Shown in pieces: positions 7,632 through 15,785 of a stretch of DNA of 64,000 nt. The DNA comes from JAAXXJ01 sp964412455 (GTDB lineage: Bacteria > Nitrospirota > UBA9217), in the NCBI GenBank assembly GCA_964412455.1, contig CAYPOT010000005.1, positions 1-64,000 of the forward strand, in the 5' to 3' direction. Position 1 is the first letter of the stretch. Every line of letters begins with the position of its first letter. The notes under the pieces are model-generated. The model did not search any database. It saw only the letters and a list, made by a program, of their open reading frames with translations, and had not been told where the DNA came from. The position numbers were made by a program, and so were the translations under genes.

Positions 7632-9098
7632 ATGACAACCACCATGCTGAATAAAGGATGGACCGTGACGCTCGCGGGCATAGGCATCAACCTCGCGCTC
7701 GGGGTGCTCTATACCTGGAGCGTCATCAAAAAGGCGATCCCCGCGGAGTGGGAGTGGTCCGACGCCGATAAAGCGCTCCCGTACTCCATTGCGTGCATCG
7801 TCTTCGCGTTCGTGATGGTTCCTGCCGGCCGGCTTCAAGACAGGATCGGGCCGCGGTGGGTTGCCACCGCAGGCGGCGTCCTCACCGGGATCGGCTGCAT
7901 CATCGCGTCCTACGCAGTCACGGTGGCCTGGTTCGTCATCGGCTTCGGGGTCTTCGCCGGCGCCGGCATCGGCCTGGGGTACGCTTCGGCAACGCCCCCG
8001 GCGGTGAAGTGGTTCTCCGCCCGGAAGACCGGACTCATCGCCGGCCTGGTGGTCGCCGGTTTCGGCCTTGCCTCGGTGTACATCTCGCCGGTCGCGAATC
8101 ACCTCACGGGGTTCAGCCTGACCGGCCTGCCGGTTCCCGCGGTGGTCGAGCTCAGCCGGGCCAAGGACCTGGCCGATGCGGAGTTCGAAAAGGCCCGGCG
8201 GGTGCTGGCCTTCTCTCAGGCCGAGCTCGGGGGCGCCGACATATTCCAGGGATCGCCGTTCCTCGCGGAGAAGGATACGGCCCGGAAGGACGCGGCAGCC
8301 CTGCTGCTCGCCCTCAAGGAACGCAACATCCACCGGACGATGTTCTTCTTCGGGATCGGCTTCCTGATCGTTGTTACGGGGCTTGCCCAGCTTCTTGCCG
8401 CGCCGCCGCCCGGGTACCAGCCGCCCGATGTGGTTACCGGCGGCAAGCGGGCGGCTGACGCGGCCGCGCTGAACCTTGGCCCGACCGAGATACTTCGTAC
8501 GCCGCTCTTCTATCTTCTGTGGGCCATGTACGCCTTCGCTGCCGGCGCGGGCCTCATGATCATCGGGAACATCACCACCATCGCGAAGCTCGGGAAGATC
8601 GAGGCGGGGTTCATCCTCGTGGCGCTGCTTGCCGTCGGAAACGCCGCGGGCCGCATCATCGCCGGAGTGCTTTCCGACCGGATCGGCCGCCTCTGGACCA
8701 TGTGCATCATCTTCCTGTTCCAGGCAGGCCTGATGATGGTGCTCCGGACGGGCCTCACCGATATGACCGCCTTTGTCATCGTCTCGATGCTCCTGGGCTT
8801 CAATTACGGGGCCTGCCTTTCGGTGTTCCCCTCGGCCGTGAAGGACAACTTCGGGCTGAAGAACTTCGGCATCAACTACGGGCTGGTGTTCACCGCCTGG
8901 GGCGTGGGCGGATTCGTCTTTCCGCTCTTCGCCGGGAAACTGTTCGAGGCGGCAAAGAAGGCCACGGGGACGGGCAGCTACAACGACGCCTATCTCACGG
9001 CAGCAGCGGTGCTTGTGCTCGCCGCGGTGCTCACCTTCGTGACGCGCTCGATCGAACAACGGCATAAAGCGCGGTTCGCCGGCCAGGGGACGCAATGA
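7632..9098 (+). CDS. OFA-family MFS transporter (oxalate/formate antiporter type)
   Basis: A 488-aa integral membrane protein with the 12-helix MFS layout. The N-terminus (MLNKGWTVTLAGIGINLALG then LYTWSVIKKAIP) is the signature of the oxalate/formate antiporter (OFA) subfamily. The helix 2-3 loop GRLQDRIGPRWVA and helix 8-9 loop GVLSDRIGRLWTM are the two MFS signature loops. A long central loop (about residues 170-235) with many charged residues separates the halves. The substrate is probably a small carboxylate, but this cannot be fixed from sequence. The GGAG nearest the start fits the ATG at 7644 better than 7632, so the true protein may be four residues shorter. Its stop overlaps the next start (ATGA). 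Confidence 0.9.
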   Translation: MTTTMLNKGWTVTLAGIGINLALGVLYTWSVIKKAIPAEWEWSDADKALPYSIACIVFAFVMVPAGRLQDRIGPRWVATAGGVLTGIGCIIASYAVTVAWFVIGFGVFAGAGIGLGYASATPPAVKWFSARKTGLIAGLVVAGFGLASVYISPVANHLTGFSLTGLPVPAVVELSRAKDLADAEFEKARRVLAFSQAELGGADIFQGSPFLAEKDTARKDAAALLLALKERNIHRTMFFFGIGFLIVVTGLAQLLAAPPPGYQPPDVVTGGKRAADAAALNLGPTEILRTPLFYLLWAMYAFAAGAGLMIIGNITTIAKLGKIEAGFILVALLAVGNAAGRIIAGVLSDRIGRLWTMCIIFLFQAGLMMVLRTGLTDMTAFVIVSMLLGFNYGACLSVFPSAVKDNFGLKNFGINYGLVFTAWGVGGFVFPLFAGKLFEAAKKATGTGSYNDAYLTAAAVLVLAAVLTFVTRSIEQRHKARFAGQGTQ

Positions 9099-9832
9099 GC
9101 CGCTGCGTTTCGATCCCGGATCGATCTTCCCGGGGACCGGCAAACGAAACCACGACCTGTCCCTTGTGCCGGACAGATGACGTGCTCAGCTATTTCCAGG
9201 ACGGACGCCGGGACTATTATCACTGCCAGGTCTGCGGCCTGGTGTTCGTTCCGCCCCGGCAGTTCCTGTCGCCGGAAGAGGAAAAGAAGAGATACGACCA
9301 GCACCGGAACTCGTCCGATGACCCGGACTACCGCCGCTTCTTAAGCCGCGTGTTCCTCCCTCTGCAGCGATGGCTGGCCCCGGGAAGCGACGGCCTCGAT
9401 TTCGGCTCCGGCCCCGGACCGACGCTCTCCCTGATGTTCGAAGAAGCGGGCCATTCCATGAAGATCTTCGACCATTTCTACGAACGCGTTCCCGCAGTGC
9501 TGGAACAACAGTATGATTTCATAACGGCCACCGAAGTGGTGGAGCATCTGCATGATCCCAAAATGGAGCTGGACCGGCTGTGGGCCTGTCTGAAACAGGG
9601 CGGCTGGCTGGGCATCATGACAAGCCATGCGGTCGGGCAGGAAGCTTTTCCGAAGTGGTACTACAAGAACGATCCCACCCATGTCTGCTTTTTCTCCCAA
9701 CAGACCTTTGGCTGGATGGCCCTCCAGTGGAACGCGGAAGTGACGTTCGCCGATGGGGATGTGGTGTTCTTTCACAAACGGTCCGACGTACCCGGACAGC
9801 CCGGTGTTGCCGTAAGCGAGGGCTCCCCATGA
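9095..9832 (+). CDS. Class I SAM-dependent methyltransferase with N-terminal zinc ribbon
   Basis: A 245-aa protein. Residues 25-50 hold two CxxC knuckles (TTCPLCRTDD and YYHCQVCGLVFVP), a zinc-ribbon arrangement seen at the front of several Methyltransf_23-type enzymes. The SAM-binding glycine loop is GLDFGSGPGP near residue 98, and TATEVVEHLHDP matches motif IV of the fold. The substrate is unknown. It overlaps the MFS gene by four bases and the next gene truC by four bases, so the three are translationally coupled; the functional link is not obvious. Confidence 0.85.
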   Translation: MSRCVSIPDRSSRGPANETTTCPLCRTDDVLSYFQDGRRDYYHCQVCGLVFVPPRQFLSPEEEKKRYDQHRNSSDDPDYRRFLSRVFLPLQRWLAPGSDGLDFGSGPGPTLSLMFEEAGHSMKIFDHFYERVPAVLEQQYDFITATEVVEHLHDPKMELDRLWACLKQGGWLGIMTSHAVGQEAFPKWYYKNDPTHVCFFSQQTFGWMALQWNAEVTFADGDVVFFHKRSDVPGQPGVAVSEGSP

Positions 9833-10563
9833 GATCGCTGCCCGTGCTGTATCAGGACGAACAGCTGATCGCGGTCAATAAACCATCAGGCCTTCTGGTC
9901 CACCGGACCGCGATCGATCGTCATGAGACCGAGATCGCCATGCAGATCGTGCGGGACCAGTTGGGGCAATGGGTCTATCCTCTCCACCGTCTCGACAAAT
10001 CAACGTCAGGCGCCCTGGTGTTCGCGTTGGACCAGGAAACCGCCCGGCACATGACCCGCTCCTTTACCGAGGCACAGGTCTCCAAAGAGTATCTCGCGAT
10101 CGTGCGGGGTTTCACCGGCGAGGGAGCCCGCATCGATCATCCCTTGCGGGACCGTTGGGACAAGATGTCCGGCCGGGAGGAGAAGGGGGCCCAGCCTGAA
10201 AAGCGTTCTATCACGGACTATCGGCGCCTGGCGACCGTTGAACTGCCGCAGGCCGTCGGGCGTTATTCCACGGCGCGGTATTCACTCGTTGCGGCGGCTC
10301 CCGTGACGGGCCGCACGCACCAGATACGGCGCCATATGAAGCACATATTTCACCCGGTCGTCGGCGACACGACCTACGGCGATGGAAAGCAGAATGAGTT
10401 CTTTCGCAGGGCGTTCGATTGCCACCGGCTGCTGCTGCACGCCTTTACGATCACGTTCATCCATCCCCGGACGGGCCGGCAGCTTTCCATTCAAGCCCCC
10501 CTGGACCATGCCTTCGGCGTCCTGCTGGAGGCGCTGCAGTGGGACAGGATCGCCCTGGTATGA
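9829..10563 (+). CDS. truC: tRNA pseudouridine(65) synthase TruC
   Basis: A 244-aa RluA-family pseudouridine synthase. The start LYQDEQLIAVNKPSGLLVHR, the catalytic Asp in PLHRLDKSTSGALVF, and GRTHQIRRHMKHIFHPVVGD follow the E. coli TruC sequence pattern closely, including ITDYRRLATVELPQAVGRY, which is typical of TruC rather than RluA, C or D. TruC modifies U65 in the acceptor-T-stem region of tRNAs Ile and Asp. The start at 9829 overlaps the preceding stop by ATGA. Confidence 0.92.
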   Translation: MRSLPVLYQDEQLIAVNKPSGLLVHRTAIDRHETEIAMQIVRDQLGQWVYPLHRLDKSTSGALVFALDQETARHMTRSFTEAQVSKEYLAIVRGFTGEGARIDHPLRDRWDKMSGREEKGAQPEKRSITDYRRLATVELPQAVGRYSTARYSLVAAAPVTGRTHQIRRHMKHIFHPVVGDTTYGDGKQNEFFRRAFDCHRLLLHAFTITFIHPRTGRQLSIQAPLDHAFGVLLEALQWDRIALV

Positions 10564-10775
10564 TCGCCGCCGGACGTATGGGGAGCAGGTCTTTTCCCTC
10601 GCGCTCCTGGAGGACTGACAGGGAAACTGTCTTTCCGCGGGGCGGGAACCCGTGGGTCATAAAGTCCGAATTGTGTTAAAAATGTGTTATAATTTGTTGC
10701 TCATGTGCCTGCGTGTCGAGGCTGCCCGTATGCAGCGCATACCCGCAAGGTCCCCGGGCGAGGAGCCTTTACCGG

Positions 10776-13277
10776 ATGAACAGTTTTGAGATCATCGCTT
10801 ACCCTCTCTTGCCGATTGCCGCGATGGAGCTTCTTCTGGGATTCCTCCTGCTGGGCCAGAGCCGGCGAAGCAGCCCTGTGCACCGGTCGGTCGCTGCCAT
10901 CGCATTTTTTTCCTCTGCCTACGCCCTGAACACCGCGGTCATGTATCTCATGGCTTCCCGCGGGCATGACTTTATCTTCTTCGCCCGGTTGAACTGGATC
11001 GGGTGGTTCGCCATTCCCGCCGGTCTGCAATTCATCTTTTACCTCAGGTCCGATGCGAACCGGACCGCGCGCAGGGTGGGATACATCCTGTATCCCTATT
11101 GGGCGGCCATCCTGGCCCTCTGCCTGTTCACCGATATGATCGTCACGCCCGGGTATTCGCTGATCCCCTACCGGAACGATCCGGGCCCCCTTGAGGTCCC
11201 CGCGCGCGTCAGCGGCGCGCTCATCATCATCTGGTTTATCGTCGAGATCGTCCGCACCCGGCGCCATTTGACCGGCATCAAGAAGTTCCAGCTGGATCAT
11301 TTTTTCTACGGGGCATTGATCTTCGCGATCGGCGGCGTGACGATCGCGGGCATCATGCCGGCGATCCGGGGTTCCGGGGTAGAGCCGGGACTGGGGTCCT
11401 ATTTCGGTCTGCCGTGGGTGGTCCTCACCTTTTATGCCATCGTTCGGCACAGCCTCTTCGAGATGCGCGTCATTGTCTCGCGGGTATTAAGCATCCTTAT
11501 CCTGATCCTCGTGTTCTCGGGCATTCAGGCGGCCCTGCTGACCGCGATCGCGCCAGCGTTTGGAACAGCGCTGTCAAGTTTCATTTCTCTTTCCATCCTC
11601 GGGTTTTTCCTTTTCGGTACACCGGTCACCCGGACGATACAGTCCCTTGTCAACAGCCTCATCATCGGCGATCGTTACAATTACGGGACGTTGATGCGTG
11701 AGGCGATCGTGGCCCTGAACGAGAAAAAGGAAGAGCGCGAACTGATCGATTATCTGATCGAGACGACAACCGCCGGGCCGGGCATCAGCAACGCCGGGGT
11801 CTTCCTCCATCACGTGGAGGACGGTTATATCCTGCGGCAGGGGATCGGCCTCTTCCTGGACATGAAAGACCGGAGCTCGCTTGCCGATGTGGCGGTGAAG
11901 AAGCTGCAGGAGACGAACCGTTCGCTCATCCTGACGGCGATGACCGGGGCGGAAGAGGACCCCGAGATGTTCAACCTCAAGACCTACATGCGGGGGATCG
12001 GGGCCAAGGCCCTCGTTCCTCTCCTGTTCCAGGGAAAGCTCCAGGGGGCGCTGGTCCTCGGCGCCAAGGTGGGCGGCGAGACGTTCGGCCAGAGCGACGT
12101 CGGATTCTTCGAGACGCTGGCGGCGCACGCGGCGAGCGCGCTGGAAAACGCGCGGCTCGCCGAGATTGCCAGCAAGATACGGTCATCCCTGCAGGAGAGC
12201 GAAGAGCGCTTCATGACGCTGGCGCAGAAAATGCCCGCCGCGGTCTTTATCCACCGGGGAGCGTTGATCGTCTATGCCAATACCGCGGCGGAGGACATGA
12301 CGGGATATCCGCGTGAACAACTGATGATGATGCACATGCATGACATCATCCATCCCGAGTACCGGAAGGCCTTTGCGCTGAACGGTCTCGAGAGGATCGA
12401 GCCGCGGACGCATGATGCCGTAAAGGAAGTGCGGATGCTCCAGCAGAGCGGGAACGAACGATGGGCCGTCATGACGTCGTCGGTCATTGAGTTCGGGGAA
12501 CGGGCGGCGGCCCTGCGGATCCTTTTTGACCTGACGGAACAGAAACGGGCCGAAGGCAAGCTTCGCTATGAGCGCATACGGGACGCGGTCGGACGGATGG
12601 CATCGTACCTCTCCGCTGATCTCGAAGGGATCATGAAAGACCTTCGCCATATCGCCGGGCCCCCGGAGCAGGGCGAGGACGGTCAGCGTCATGCCGAACT
12701 GGCGCGGAAGGTCCTGTCCACGGTAGAGCAGGCGGAGGTCCTGATCGGGACCCTGAAGGAGTTCAGCGCGAGCGCGAATACGAAGCGGACCCTGCAGGAC
12801 CTGAACGACCTCGTCGACAAACGACAGCAGATCCTTGCTTCGCTGCTGACCGGGAAGCACGCGCTCGTCATGCGGCCCTCCTCCGGGGCACTGCAGGTCA
12901 TGGCCGATCCCATCAAGATGGAGCGGGCGCTCATGAACCTCGTGGCCCACGGCAGGGACCAGATGCCGCGGGGAGGCGATGTCACCGTGGCCACCGGCAG
13001 GACGGCGATCGACGCCGAATTCATCCGTCGGACCGGCTTTGGAAAGATCGGCGAGTATGGCACGGTCTCTGTCAGCGATACCGGCGAGGGAATGGACGCG
13101 GCTGAGCAGGAGCGGATCTTCGAACCGTTCTTCGCGACGCGGGGCGACTGGAAGGGAAGCGGCATAGGCCTGTCCATGGTCTACGACATCGTCAAGGAAC
13201 ACGAGGGGTATATTACGGTAACAAGCGGGCCCGGCCAGGGCAGCACCTTCGCAGTATATCTGCCGCTCATCTCCTGA
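10776..13277 (+). CDS. 7TM-GAF-PAS histidine kinase homologue with degenerate catalytic boxes
   Basis: An 833-aa membrane sensor. Residues 1-245 contain about seven or eight hydrophobic helices (7TM histidine-kinase N-terminal type), then a GAF domain (about 320-470), a PAS domain (about 485-610), a helical segment and a C-terminal HATPase domain (about 700-833). The G1 box DTGEGMD, F box IFEPFF and G2 box GSGIGLSMVYDIVKE are intact. However, the place of the usual AHDFNN H-box reads RMASYLSADLEG, with no His, and the N-box reads NLVAHGRDQMP, with His in place of the Mg-binding Asn. It may therefore be a pseudokinase. The start at 10776 has GCGAGGAGCC upstream; an earlier ATG at 10713 does not. 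A TATAAT at 10688-10693 may be its -10. Confidence 0.9.
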   Translation: MNSFEIIAYPLLPIAAMELLLGFLLLGQSRRSSPVHRSVAAIAFFSSAYALNTAVMYLMASRGHDFIFFARLNWIGWFAIPAGLQFIFYLRSDANRTARRVGYILYPYWAAILALCLFTDMIVTPGYSLIPYRNDPGPLEVPARVSGALIIIWFIVEIVRTRRHLTGIKKFQLDHFFYGALIFAIGGVTIAGIMPAIRGSGVEPGLGSYFGLPWVVLTFYAIVRHSLFEMRVIVSRVLSILILILVFSGIQAALLTAIAPAFGTALSSFISLSILGFFLFGTPVTRTIQSLVNSLIIGDRYNYGTLMREAIVALNEKKEERELIDYLIETTTAGPGISNAGVFLHHVEDGYILRQGIGLFLDMKDRSSLADVAVKKLQETNRSLILTAMTGAEEDPEMFNLKTYMRGIGAKALVPLLFQGKLQGALVLGAKVGGETFGQSDVGFFETLAAHAASALENARLAEIASKIRSSLQESEERFMTLAQKMPAAVFIHRGALIVYANTAAEDMTGYPREQLMMMHMHDIIHPEYRKAFALNGLERIEPRTHDAVKEVRMLQQSGNERWAVMTSSVIEFGERAAALRILFDLTEQKRAEGKLRYERIRDAVGRMASYLSADLEGIMKDLRHIAGPPEQGEDGQRHAELARKVLSTVEQAEVLIGTLKEFSASANTKRTLQDLNDLVDKRQQILASLLTGKHALVMRPSSGALQVMADPIKMERALMNLVAHGRDQMPRGGDVTVATGRTAIDAEFIRRTGFGKIGEYGTVSVSDTGEGMDAAEQERIFEPFFATRGDWKGSGIGLSMVYDIVKEHEGYITVTSGPGQGSTFAVYLPLIS

Positions 13278-13347
13278 AAGGCCGCCCGGGACCGGCCCTC
13301 GCCGGAAGAACTTCCCGACCGCCTCCAGCGTGTAGAGAAACCAACGA

Positions 13348-13980
13348 ATGAGAACGAACCATCCCAAAGCCGGCAAGCGAAAACCGCCCCGGGCCGGGCG
13401 GAATAGGACCGTGTCCGTCGATCTTGCGTCGCTCCGTCAGGTCGAGCACCGGTGCGGCGGCTGCGCGCAGAATGAGCCCTGCTGCTGCTCATCCTACGAG
13501 GTCTGCGTCACCGCTGCGGAAATGCGGCGGATCATCCAGGTCCTGCCCGAGGCCGCCAAGCTCTGCCCCCATCTCAGAACGGACCATGGCTACGACAACC
13601 TGTTCGAGTACGTGGAGCCCGGATTGTATGCCCTGGACACGACCGAGGACGGACTCTGCCTTCTCGCCTACGTGGCCGATCATAAGATCCGCTGTTCACT
13701 GCACAGGGCCGGGACGGACCTTGGAATTCCCCTCGGGAAGGTCAAGCCGCAGTCCTGTCTGCTCTGGCCGATAAGCTTATCGGAAGGCGACGAGGTCCTG
13801 TCGCTTGCCGGTGATGCGCTTTCGTTCCGCTGCACCGCTCCCCGCCGGAAAGGAACGAAAGGTCTTTCTCCGGCATTCGTGGAAGCGGTCAGACTCGTCT
13901 ATGGTGACGGCGCGGGGGGCCGACTGGAACACGAGGCCGGCACAGGGGTCCGGCGTACGACGCTCCAACGGCGCAGCTGA
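13348..13980 (+). CDS. Cysteine-cluster protein (YkgJ/DUF3109-like)
   Basis: A 210-aa soluble protein with a dense cysteine cluster at residues 34-52 (HRCGGCAQNEPCCCSSYEVC) and further Cys in KLCPHL, DGLCLL, IRCSLH and QSCLLWP. The layout of an N-terminal CxxC..CCC block followed by Pro-adjacent cysteines resembles the YkgJ-type Fe-S/zinc cysteine-cluster families, though I cannot assign the exact family. Metal or Fe-S binding is likely by pattern. It lies between the degenerate kinase and a sigma-54-type regulator. No strong ribosome site precedes the chosen start, so the N-terminus (basic, KRKPPRAGRNR) is uncertain. Confidence 0.7.
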   Translation: MRTNHPKAGKRKPPRAGRNRTVSVDLASLRQVEHRCGGCAQNEPCCCSSYEVCVTAAEMRRIIQVLPEAAKLCPHLRTDHGYDNLFEYVEPGLYALDTTEDGLCLLAYVADHKIRCSLHRAGTDLGIPLGKVKPQSCLLWPISLSEGDEVLSLAGDALSFRCTAPRRKGTKGLSPAFVEAVRLVYGDGAGGRLEHEAGTGVRRTTLQRRS

Positions 13981-14149
13981 CGATCTTCCCGCTCTCTTGC
14001 GGGCCCGTTTATTTTGCCGTGGTTGTGGTACACTGCGTCAGTCGTGGGTGACCCGCTCTTTTTCGAGGCCGGCCCGAACCTCGTCGGCGGGACCTCCCGT
14101 CGGCGACAATTTCCCCGCCGGTCTCCGACCGGCACATGAGGGGCTCCCT

Positions 14150-15472
14150 ATGGACCAGAACATTCTTCTTATCGACGACGAACGATCTATCCTCGATCTG
14201 TTCACGAAATTCCTTTCCGGGAAGGGCTACGCGGTCTCGGCGGCTTCAACCCTCGCCGAAGCGCGCACTATCCTGTCCACCAGGGATTTTCACGCCGTCA
14301 TCATCGACCAGCACCTTCCCGACGGCAAAGGGGTCGAGCTCATCAATGACGTTCGCGCCACAAATCCCACGGCCGCCGTCGTCATGATCACCGGACAGGT
14401 GGACGTTCCGCTCGCCGTGGAGGCGATGCAGAAGGGCGCGGACAACTTCCTCATCAAGCCGGTGCGGCTCAAGGAACTCGCCGTATTCCTGGAGAAAAGC
14501 CTTGAAGTGGTATCGCTGCGCCGGCTCGCGCAGACCAGCGACCTGCTGAAGAAAAAGGGTCCGTTCTTCTTCGGCATGAGCGCGGCCATGGGAAAAGCGC
14601 TGGAGATAGCACAGGTCGCCGTGGAGAATGACGGGCCGGTGCTGATCACCGGCGAGACCGGCGTGGGAAAGGGAGTCCTGGCCCGATGGATCCACGAAAG
14701 CTCGAACCGGAGGAAAGGGGCGTTCGTGGAGGTCAGCTGTCCGAGCTTCCGGGGGGAACTGCTCAGGAGCGAGTTGTACGGCCACGCGAAAGGATCGTTC
14801 ACCTCCGCCGTGCAGGACCAGCCGGGCCTACTCGAAGCCGCAGATGGTGGAACGTTGTTCCTCGACGAGATCGGCGACATGGAACAGTCCATCCAGGCCC
14901 AGTTCCTGAAGGTGATCGAGGACAAGACCTACCGACGGCTGGGCGAGATGCGCGTGCGCAAAAGCGATTTTCGGCTCATCTGCGCCACGAACCGTGACCT
15001 GCAGACAGAGGTCGCAGCCGGCCGTTTCCGCAAGGACCTGCTGTTCCGGCTCCAGGTGCTTCCCCTGCATATACCGGCACTCCGGGACCGCAGGGACGAC
15101 ATTCCGGCCATGGCCCGCCATTTCCTTGCCGAGTGTAAATATCAATACCGAGATCTTTCTCCCGACATCATGCAGTTCCTCGCTTCCTATTCCTGGCCGG
15201 GCAATATCCGCGAGCTGAAATACCTGATCGAGCGCGCCGTGCTGCTTGCCCGGGGCAAGGAACTGAGTGAGCAGCATTTCACCGGGCTCTGGGACACGGC
15301 GCAAGCGGACCGCGCGGCAGGTCCGGGCACCATCGATGCTCTGGAGAACGATGCCATACAGAACGCGTTGAAGCAGTGCGGCGGCAACGTGGTCAAGGCG
15401 GCAAATCTCCTCGGCATGTCCCAGGCAACGCTCTATCGGCGGATCAAGACCATGAAACCGTCCGACGCGTAA
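14150..15472 (+). CDS. NtrC-type response regulator with altered GAFTGA loop
   Basis: A 440-aa protein: receiver (1-120, phospho-acceptor D53 in VIIDQHLPDG), AAA+ domain (about 138-375) and a Fis-type helix-turn-helix (about 400-440, GNVVKAANLLGMSQATLYRR). Walker A (GETGVGKG), Walker B (GGTLFLDEIGDM) and the arginine finger region RFRKDLLFRL are intact. The L1 loop that contacts sigma-54, normally GAFTGA, reads GSFTSA. Phe and Thr are kept but Ala-2 and Gly-5 are changed, so activation of sigma-54 holoenzyme is uncertain. The start at 14150 is inside a longer open frame; MDQNILLIDDE is the natural receiver start. It may be the partner of the membrane kinase upstream. Confidence 0.92.
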   Translation: MDQNILLIDDERSILDLFTKFLSGKGYAVSAASTLAEARTILSTRDFHAVIIDQHLPDGKGVELINDVRATNPTAAVVMITGQVDVPLAVEAMQKGADNFLIKPVRLKELAVFLEKSLEVVSLRRLAQTSDLLKKKGPFFFGMSAAMGKALEIAQVAVENDGPVLITGETGVGKGVLARWIHESSNRRKGAFVEVSCPSFRGELLRSELYGHAKGSFTSAVQDQPGLLEAADGGTLFLDEIGDMEQSIQAQFLKVIEDKTYRRLGEMRVRKSDFRLICATNRDLQTEVAAGRFRKDLLFRLQVLPLHIPALRDRRDDIPAMARHFLAECKYQYRDLSPDIMQFLASYSWPGNIRELKYLIERAVLLARGKELSEQHFTGLWDTAQADRAAGPGTIDALENDAIQNALKQCGGNVVKAANLLGMSQATLYRRIKTMKPSDA

Positions 15473-15785
15473 GATCCTCCAGCCCTTCGCTCTTCCTTTT
15501 GTTTCTCAATCATTTCTCAAACTGATAATCATTTATCATCCGCTCTGATAATCACTATGGCTCCCCTCAGAGAAGTCCTGCTTTATTAGCTGGTTATATA
15601 CCGGAATATTTCGGCATGTATCATGCAGTTAACATTGCAATTATATTTTCATAGCTAATCATAAAATAAGGGAATGAAGACATTAGCGTGATGGATTCAA
15701 GCATTAGTAAAATAATCAGCCTTTCGAGAATTTGCTCAAAATTCAGGCTCGTCAGTGAGCCGATATAGAAAGGGCGTGTGCCATC
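15473..15785. promoter_or_regulatory. AT-rich intergenic region with TGATAA palindrome
   Basis: This 313-nt spacer is clearly AT-richer than its surroundings and holds no gene. At 15523-15538 TGATAATCATTTATCA pairs TGATAA with TTATCA, and TGATAATCA recurs at 15546-15554. The text resembles Fur-family boxes but with an extra base, so an iron or metal regulator site is only a possibility. It precedes the MCP gene. Confidence 0.35.

Noticed and set aside
10688..10693. TATAAT as a complete promoter for the 7TM kinase
   Set aside because: No -35 hexamer at 16-18 nt, so only a possible -10 is mentioned in the gene entry.
15759..15766. GCCGATAT as a sigma-28 -10 element for the chemoreceptor
   Set aside because: The upstream TAAA element is missing at the right distance and the implied transcript start falls on the ribosome site.
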